From: Actinomadura sp. DC4
GTDB taxonomy: Bacteria; Actinomycetota; Actinomycetes; Streptosporangiales; Streptosporangiaceae
Assembly: GCF_030406325.1 (NCBI RefSeq)
Contig: NZ_JAUEQY010000014.1
Location: forward strand, 186,001-250,000
Direction: 5' to 3'
Length of the DNA stretch: 64,000 bases
The first letter of the stretch is position 1. Each line of letters opens with the position of its first letter. Below the pieces are notes generated by a model that was not told the origin of the DNA, ran no database searches, and saw nothing but the letters and a program-made list of their open reading frames with translations. This document shows positions 58,935-64,000 of the stretch, in pieces. Both the position numbers and the translations under genes were made by a program.

Positions 58935-61106
58935 ATGGGGATCGGCCTGACCGGGGAACACCAGGAACTCGCCGCGTCGGTACGCGCCTTCACCAGGAGG
59001 TACGTTCCGCGTGAGGCGGTGCGCGCGGCCGTGGACGACACGGACCGGGGGGCACGGCCCGATCATTGGCCCGCGCTCGCCGAGCAGGGACTGCTCGGCC
59101 TGCACCTCCCCGAGAGCCACGGCGGGCAGGGGTTCTCCCTGGTCGAGCTGGCGATCGCGGTGGAGGAGATGGGCCGCGCGGCGGCGCCCGGGCCGTACGT
59201 GCCCAGTGTGCTGGCGAGCGCGGTCCTGCTCGCCGCGCACGCCGGCGACGACCTGCTGCGCGACCTCGCCGACGGCACGCTCCGCGGAGCGGTGTCCCTG
59301 GCGGGCGGCCTGAGCGGGCGGCGCGAGGGTGACACGCTGGTGGTGAGCGGGGCCACGGAGCCGGTGCTGGGCGGCGTGCCGGCGGACGTCCTCGTCCTGC
59401 CGGTCGGCGAGGAGTGGGTCGTCCTCCGCCGGGACGACGTGACGGCCGAGCCGCTGGAGAGCCTGGACGCCGTACGCGGCGTCGCGCGGATCTCGGTGAA
59501 CGACGTGCCCGCGCGCCAGGTGCTGACCGGTCTGACCAGGCCGGACGTGCTCGCGATCGCGGCGGTCGTCCTCGGCGCCGAGGCCTGCGGGGTGGCCGGC
59601 TGGGCGGTGGACACGGCCGCGGCGTACGCGAGGACGCGCGAGCAGTTCGGCCGGCCGATCGGGCAGTTCCAGGGGATGAAGCACAAGTGCGCCCGGATGC
59701 TGGTCGAGCTGGAGCGCGCCCGCGCCGCCGTCTGGGACGCGGCCCACGCGGTGGCCTCGAAGGAGGGGGACCAGGTCGCGTACGCCGCCGGAGTCGCGGC
59801 GGCCGTCGTGCCCGACACCGCGGTCGCGGCCACCCAGGACTGCATCCAGGTGCACGGCGGCATCGGCTACACCTTCGAGCACGACGCCCACCTGTACTAC
59901 CGCCGGGCGCTCACCCTGCGCGCGCTGCTCGGCCGCGCCGCCGGCTGGTACTCCTCGGTCGGCGCGCTCGCCCGGTCCGGGGTGACGCGCACCCACGAGC
60001 TCGACCTGCCCGCCGAGGCGGAACCCCTGCGACGGGAGATCAGGGCACAGGTCGCGGGGCTGGCCACGCTCGGCGAGACCGAGCGCGTCGCCCGGCTCGC
60101 CGCCGACGGCTGGGTCCAGCCCCACCTCGCCCGGCCCTGGGGCCGGGGCGCGTCCCCGCTGGAGCAGGTGGTCATCCACGAGGAGCTGCGCGCCGCGGGC
60201 GTACGGCCGCCCCCGATGCTGATCGGTGCCTGGGTGGTGCCCTCGCTCGCCGCGCACGGCACCCCCGAGCAGCAGGAACGCTTCCTCCCGCCGACGCTGC
60301 GGGGCGAGATGGTGTGGTGCCAGCTGTTCAGCGAGCCGGAGGCCGGCTCGGACCTGGCCGGGCTGCGCACCCGGGCCGAGCGCACCGAGGGCGGCTGGAA
60401 GATCTCCGGTCAGAAGATCTGGACCTCCCTCGCGCGGGAGGCCACGTGGGGCATCTGCGTCGCGCGGACCGACCCGGCCGCGCCCAAGCACGAGGGGATC
60501 ACCTACTTCCTCGTCGACATGGCCGCACCCGGCATCGACGTCCGCCCGCTGCGCGAGATCACCGGGGACGCGAACTTCAACGAGGTCTTCCTCGACGAGG
60601 TGTTCGTGCCCGACGACATGGTGGTCGGCGAGGTCAACGGCGGCTGGCGGGTGGCACGCGGCACGCTCACCGCCGAACGCGTCAACCTCTCCACCGGCTG
60701 GCAGCTCGGCTCGGACGTGCCCGGACTGCTCGCGCTGGCCGATGAGCTGGGCGTGGCCGACGATCCGCAGGTGCTCGACGGCCTCGGCCGGATGGCCGCG
60801 GACGCGCACGTGTTCGCGCTGCTCGGCGTACGGGCCACGCTCAAGCAGCTGTCCGGCGTGGACGACGGCGCGACCGCGAACGTCGGCAAGCTCGTCGGCA
60901 TGGAGCACGGCCAGCGGGTGACGGAGTACGGCTTCGGGCTGCTCGGCGCCGAGGGCGCGCTGACCGGGCGGGGCGCGGACGGCCCGCGCCGCAACTGGAC
61001 GCGCCTGCTGCTGGCCTCGCGCGCGATGACCATCGGCGGCGGAACCACCGAGGTCAACCTCAACGTCATCGGCGAACGCCTGCTCGGGCTTCCGCGCGAC
61101 CCATGA
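58935..61106 (+). CDS. Tandem-domain (fused) acyl-CoA dehydrogenase, copy 2
   Basis: The 723-residue paralogue of the 51637 gene shares its layout and most motifs: EQFGRPIGQFQGMKHKCARM, CIQVHGGIGYTFEHDAHLYY, CQLFSEPEAGSDLAGLRTRA, KIWTSLAREATWGICVARTD and GGGTTEVNLNVIGERLLGLP. The ATG has a strong GGGGAGG at 5 nt. It probably oxidises a bulky CoA thioester, by analogy with FadE34. The likely regulator, a TetR protein, is directly upstream. Confidence 0.92.
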   Translation: MGIGLTGEHQELAASVRAFTRRYVPREAVRAAVDDTDRGARPDHWPALAEQGLLGLHLPESHGGQGFSLVELAIAVEEMGRAAAPGPYVPSVLASAVLLAAHAGDDLLRDLADGTLRGAVSLAGGLSGRREGDTLVVSGATEPVLGGVPADVLVLPVGEEWVVLRRDDVTAEPLESLDAVRGVARISVNDVPARQVLTGLTRPDVLAIAAVVLGAEACGVAGWAVDTAAAYARTREQFGRPIGQFQGMKHKCARMLVELERARAAVWDAAHAVASKEGDQVAYAAGVAAAVVPDTAVAATQDCIQVHGGIGYTFEHDAHLYYRRALTLRALLGRAAGWYSSVGALARSGVTRTHELDLPAEAEPLRREIRAQVAGLATLGETERVARLAADGWVQPHLARPWGRGASPLEQVVIHEELRAAGVRPPPMLIGAWVVPSLAAHGTPEQQERFLPPTLRGEMVWCQLFSEPEAGSDLAGLRTRAERTEGGWKISGQKIWTSLAREATWGICVARTDPAAPKHEGITYFLVDMAAPGIDVRPLREITGDANFNEVFLDEVFVPDDMVVGEVNGGWRVARGTLTAERVNLSTGWQLGSDVPGLLALADELGVADDPQVLDGLGRMAADAHVFALLGVRATLKQLSGVDDGATANVGKLVGMEHGQRVTEYGFGLLGAEGALTGRGADGPRRNWTRLLLASRAMTIGGGTTEVNLNVIGERLLGLPRDP

Positions 61107-61124
61107 GATAGCGTTCGTCCTCCT

Positions 61125-62750
61125 ATGCGAGGACGGCACACGGCGGTCGCCGCCGGCACCGGGTTCGTGCTCGGCGCGCTGGCGATCGGACCCGGCCTGG
61201 CCCCGGGGTTCGTCCTGTCCTACGACATGGTGTTCGTGCCGCACCCGGTCTTCACCAAGGCGACGTTCGGGCTGACCGGGATGCTGCCCCGGCACGTGCC
61301 CAGCGACGCCGTCGTCACCGCGCTGTCCCACCTCGCGCCGGCCGACGTGGTGCAGAAGGCGATCCTGCTGGCGATCTTCGTGCTGGCCTGCGCCGCGGCC
61401 TCCACGCTGGTGCCCTCGGACCGGCTGCTGCCCCGGCTCGCGGCCGGGGTCGTCTACGCCTGGAACCCCTTCGTGGCCGAGCGGCTGCTCCTCGGCCAGT
61501 GGGCGCTGCTCCTCGGGTACGCCGCGCTGCCGCTCGTGGCCGGGGCCGCCGCGCGGGGCGACCACCGGCGGCTGGTCCTCGCGCTGCTGCCCGCCGCCGT
61601 CGGCGGTTTCGCGGCATTGGCGGTCTCCGGGCTCGTCGCGCTGATCATCGCCGGGCGGCGCCCGCGGGCGTTGCTCGCCACGGCGGGGGTCCTGCTGCTC
61701 GTGGCGCTGCCGTGGCTGGTGCCGAGCGTGCTGCGCGCGTCGAGCGCGCCCGCCGACGCGTCGGGCGTGGCCGCCTTCGCCGCCCGCGCGGACACCCCGT
61801 TCGGCACGCTGGGCAGCCTGCTCCTGCTCGGCGGCGGCTGGAACCGCGAGACGGTGCCGAGCGGCTACGGCGGTCTGATCACCGCGGGATGCTGGCTGGT
61901 CCTGGTGGCCGGCGCGCTCGTCGCGTACGTGCTGGGCGGGCGGATCCGGGGTCTCGGGGCGACCGCGGCGACGGGGTTCGTGCTCGCCGCGCTCGGGGCG
62001 GTCGCGCCCGGCCTCCTGCGCGCCGCGATCGGGCTGTGGCCGGGCTTCGCGCTGCTGCGCGACGGACAGCAGCTCGTCGCGCCGCTGGCCGTCGTGGTCG
62101 CGGCCGGCGCCGGCCTGGCCGTCGCGCGTCTTCCGGACTGGGTCGCCCCCGGCCTGCTGCTGCCGCTGGTCCTGCTGCCGGGGCTGGCCTGGGGGGCGGG
62201 CGGCCGGCTGCGGGCCGCGCACTATCCGGCGGACTGGACGCGAGCGCGCGCCGTCGTCGCCGCCGATCCGGGAGACGTGCTCGTGCTGCCCTGGGAGGCG
62301 TACCGCGGCTATCCGTGGAACGACGGGCGGCGGGTCCTCGATCCGCTGCCCCGCTTCCTGCCCGGCCGGGTGATCCTCGATGACGGAGTGCGCGTCGCGG
62401 TGCCGCACCGGCCGGCCATCGCGCTGGCCCCCGAGGACCCGCGCGCCCGCGCGATCGACGGTCTCGTACGCTCCGGCGCGCCGCTGACGAACGCGCTGGC
62501 CGCCCGCGGCGTACGGTATGTCGCGATCGACGCCGCATTCCCGGCCGATCGGCTCTCCGGCGCCGATCGTGTCGTCGCCGGGCCGGATCTCACGCTGTAT
62601 CGGCTGCCCGCGCCGAGCCCGGCGCACGAGTCGCACCCACCGCAGTTGCCTATGTACTTTGCGTGGTTTATTACATTTGCGACATTTATCTGGTGTATGC
62701 GAGTACCGACAAGTAACCTCAAGCAACGATCACTGCCGAAGGAGACATAA
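61125..62750 (+). CDS. Multi-pass membrane protein, GT-C-like
   Basis: The 541 residues form about ten to eleven helices (VYAWNPFVAERLLLGQWALL, GYAALPLVAGAA, VLLLVALPWLVPSVL, LWPGFALLRDGQQLVAPLA). An extracytoplasmic tail contains LPWEAYRGYPWNDGRRVLDP and VRYVAIDAAFPADRL. NPFVAERLLLGQW resembles the first loop of GT-C glycosyltransferases of mycobacterial envelope synthesis. The last ~35 codons (from about 62640) are AT-rich and unlike the rest, so the natural stop may have been lost upstream. It is followed by DUF2613 and glycosyltransferase genes. Confidence 0.75.
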   Translation: MRGRHTAVAAGTGFVLGALAIGPGLAPGFVLSYDMVFVPHPVFTKATFGLTGMLPRHVPSDAVVTALSHLAPADVVQKAILLAIFVLACAAASTLVPSDRLLPRLAAGVVYAWNPFVAERLLLGQWALLLGYAALPLVAGAAARGDHRRLVLALLPAAVGGFAALAVSGLVALIIAGRRPRALLATAGVLLLVALPWLVPSVLRASSAPADASGVAAFAARADTPFGTLGSLLLLGGGWNRETVPSGYGGLITAGCWLVLVAGALVAYVLGGRIRGLGATAATGFVLAALGAVAPGLLRAAIGLWPGFALLRDGQQLVAPLAVVVAAGAGLAVARLPDWVAPGLLLPLVLLPGLAWGAGGRLRAAHYPADWTRARAVVAADPGDVLVLPWEAYRGYPWNDGRRVLDPLPRFLPGRVILDDGVRVAVPHRPAIALAPEDPRARAIDGLVRSGAPLTNALAARGVRYVAIDAAFPADRLSGADRVVAGPDLTLYRLPAPSPAHESHPPQLPMYFAWFITFATFIWCMRVPTSNLKQRSLPKET

Positions 62751-62881
62751 TGCGGATCGCCGCCGCGGCACTCGCTGGAGTCGTGTTGGCCCTGTTGACC
62801 TCGTTCGGCGTCGTCCGCGTCGTCACGACCTCACAGAACGACACCGTCACCAAGCCGCTCTACAACTACGGCTCACGGTGA
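62750..62881 (+). CDS. DUF2613-family small membrane protein
   Basis: This tiny 43-residue protein has one transmembrane helix (AALAGVVLALLTSFGVVRVV) and a short C-terminal tail (QNDTVTKPLYNYGSR). The family is small and actinobacterial, of unknown function, and lies next to the membrane protein / glycosyltransferase genes in relatives. AAGGAG stands 5 nt before the ATG, an excellent site. The ATG shares one base with the upstream stop codon (TAATG). Confidence 0.85.
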   Translation: MRIAAAALAGVVLALLTSFGVVRVVTTSQNDTVTKPLYNYGSR

Positions 62882-62884
62882 CCG

Positions 62885-63661
62885 GTGGGCCCGCGGGGCT
62901 CGCCCACTGAGGCGTCGCTGGACGTCGTCGTACCAGCGCGGAATGAGGCCGGACGCCTGGCGATCGGTCTCGCGACGCTGTCCGGACGGCTGGCACGCCT
63001 CCCCGTGGACGGCAACATCATCGTCGTTGACAACGGCAGCACCGACTCGACCGCCGACATCGTCCGGCAGTGGCGCGGACCCGTGCCCGTACGCCTCCTC
63101 CAGTGCTCGCGCCCGGGCAAGGGCGCCGCGGTACGGACCGGGCTGCTCGCCACGACCGCGCCGTACGTCGGCTTCTGTGACGCGGACATGGCCACCGACC
63201 TGGACATCCTGGAAGACGTGCTCGCCATGCTCGCCTCCGGCGCGCAGGCGATCGTGGGCTCCCGCCGGCACCCTGAGTCGGACGTGGAGATCTACAGCCG
63301 GCCGCTCCGGCGGCTCGGCGCGCTCGCCTTCAACCGGCTGTGCCGGGACATCACCGGCGGCATCACCGACACCCAGTGCGGCTTCAAGTTCTTCTCCGGG
63401 CCGCTGGCCCGTGCCGCGGCCGCCGACCTGCGCACGGACGGCTTCGCCTTCGACGTCGAGCTCCTGCTGCACTGCCGCAGGCTCGGGGCCGGTATCGCGG
63501 AGATGCCGGTGACCTGGCGCGACATGCCGGGCTCGACGTTCTCCATCAGCCGGCACGCCGGCAGTTGCCTGGCCGACCTGCTCCGTATCCGTGCCGCGGC
63601 GCGACGGGCGGTGGCCGCGCCGCCGCTGGTCCCGGTCGCGGACGAACTGCGGACGGGATGA
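62885..63661 (+). CDS. Family 2 glycosyltransferase (polyprenyl-phosphate sugar synthase-like)
   Basis: The 258 residues form a GT-A fold with LDVVVPARNEAGRL, VVDNGSTDSTADIV (47-60) and GFCDADMATDLDILEDV (the D-x-D metal site at 99-101). DITGGITDTQCGFKFFSG also fits dolichyl- or polyprenyl-phosphate glucosyl/mannosyl transferases. It makes the lipid-linked sugar donor used by GT-C enzymes such as the membrane protein upstream might be. The GTG start is 3 nt after the DUF2613 stop, and it ends in an ATGA overlap with the next gene. Confidence 0.92.
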   Translation: MGPRGSPTEASLDVVVPARNEAGRLAIGLATLSGRLARLPVDGNIIVVDNGSTDSTADIVRQWRGPVPVRLLQCSRPGKGAAVRTGLLATTAPYVGFCDADMATDLDILEDVLAMLASGAQAIVGSRRHPESDVEIYSRPLRRLGALAFNRLCRDITGGITDTQCGFKFFSGPLARAAAADLRTDGFAFDVELLLHCRRLGAGIAEMPVTWRDMPGSTFSISRHAGSCLADLLRIRAAARRAVAAPPLVPVADELRTG

Positions 63662-64000
63662 CGCCTACACCGGACCGGAAGGGTAGGGCGGCACGGCGCG
63701 GTCCCACCAGGATCGCGGTCGTCAACTGGCGCGACCCGTGGCACCCGGCCGCGGGCGGCGCGGAGCGCTACGCCTGGGAGCTGGCCCGCCGCTTCGCCGC
63801 CGACGGCAGGCGCGTGACCTACGTGACGAGCCGGGCCCCCGGCCAGAGGCGCCGGGAGACGGCCGAGGACGTCGACGTCGTACGGCTCGGCGGCCGGTTC
63901 ACCGTGTACCCGCTGGTCCTCGCCTGGATGCTGCTGCGCCGCCGGTCCTTCGACGCGGTGCTCGACTGCCAGAACGGCATCCCGTTCTTCACCCCGTGGG
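63658..64000 (+). CDS. Family 4 (GT-B) glycosyltransferase, N-terminal part (cut by window end)
   Basis: About 114 codons of a GT-B glycosyltransferase are present: RIAVVNWRDPWHPAAGGAER, then YAWELARRFAADGRRVTYVT and FDAVLDCQNGIPFFTPW. The N-W-R-D-P-W-H-P-x-A-G-G-A-E start is typical of GT4 enzymes of actinobacterial envelope clusters. Catalytic C-terminal residues lie beyond the window. The ATG overlaps the GT2 stop codon (ATGA). Confidence 0.88.
   Translation, partial: MTPTPDRKGRAARRGPTRIAVVNWRDPWHPAAGGAERYAWELARRFAADGRRVTYVTSRAPGQRRRETAEDVDVVRLGGRFTVYPLVLAWMLLRRRSFDAVLDCQNGIPFFTPW

Noticed and set aside
58671-62726. A 1351-codon open frame on the minus strand
   Set aside because: It is an antisense shadow of the acyl-CoA dehydrogenase and membrane protein genes. 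The product is an Arg/Gly/Glu-rich low-complexity string with no motif, as expected opposite high-GC codon usage.

Overview
The window is very GC-rich actinomycete chromosome. GTG starts, ATGA/GTGA translational overlaps, Tat and lipoprotein signals, SARP and LuxR-type regulators and a 2-methylisoborneol cluster all fit a filamentous member of the Streptomycetales/Streptosporangiales. The frequent CGTACG-type words make me lean towards the Streptosporangiales/Thermomonosporaceae side; that placement is inference. Both ends are cut inside genes: ftsX on the left and a glycosyltransferase on the right.

0-6.1 kb: a housekeeping block of ftsX (3' end), smpB, a penicillin-binding-protein-like lipoprotein whose three catalytic motifs are all altered, and ssrA (tmRNA, tag ANSKRTQFALAA). 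SmpB and tmRNA together form the ribosome-rescue system. Downstream of ssrA is a gene-poor, repeat-rich stretch. In it a Tat-exported GH26-like hydrolase gene lies between two nearly identical 136-bp direct repeats.

6.1-20 kb: mixed accessory and regulatory genes. These are a DUF4386 membrane protein divergent from an NB-ARC/LuxR regulator; an ECF sigma factor with its CU044_5270-type membrane partner; a small type VII-like (WXG100-like) pair; a small secreted protein; a TetR/oxidoreductase divergon with a clear palindromic operator; GNAT acetyltransferases; RibD/DHFR-like proteins; and a LysR regulator.

20-32.5 kb: geranyl-diphosphate C-methyltransferase plus 2-methylisoborneol synthase (earthy odour terpene), two gene remnants, a second RibD-like protein, a MIDAS-containing membrane protein, an AhpD-like protein, a P450, and a TetR regulator followed by a DHA2-family exporter fused to three carboxypeptidase-regulatory-like repeats.

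32.5-45.4 kb: an exported 5'-nucleotidase, then a long run of minus-strand genes. The centrepiece (44.1 to 37.1 kb, read leftwards) is a compact set: heme-oxygenase-like diiron oxidase, GNAT/N-acyl-synthase-like protein, ketoacyl-ACP synthase III, hotdog thioesterase, MFS exporter, UbiG-like methyltransferase and a SARP regulator. Most junctions are 4-8 nt overlaps. I read it as a small biosynthetic cluster that I cannot match to a described product. SRPBCC, HEAT-like and ClpX-zinc-finger/HTH proteins follow, with an unusual nested palindrome between the last two.

45.4-64 kb: hemerythrin, photolyase, SDR/DUF2867 and EI24/CysZ-like genes; a large acidic single-pass membrane protein; two paralogous tandem-domain acyl-CoA dehydrogenases; a DMT permease; two methyltransferases; Trm112; a beta-propeller lipoprotein; a TetR regulator; and a membrane protein / DUF2613 / GT2 / GT4 series probably involved in envelope glycan assembly.
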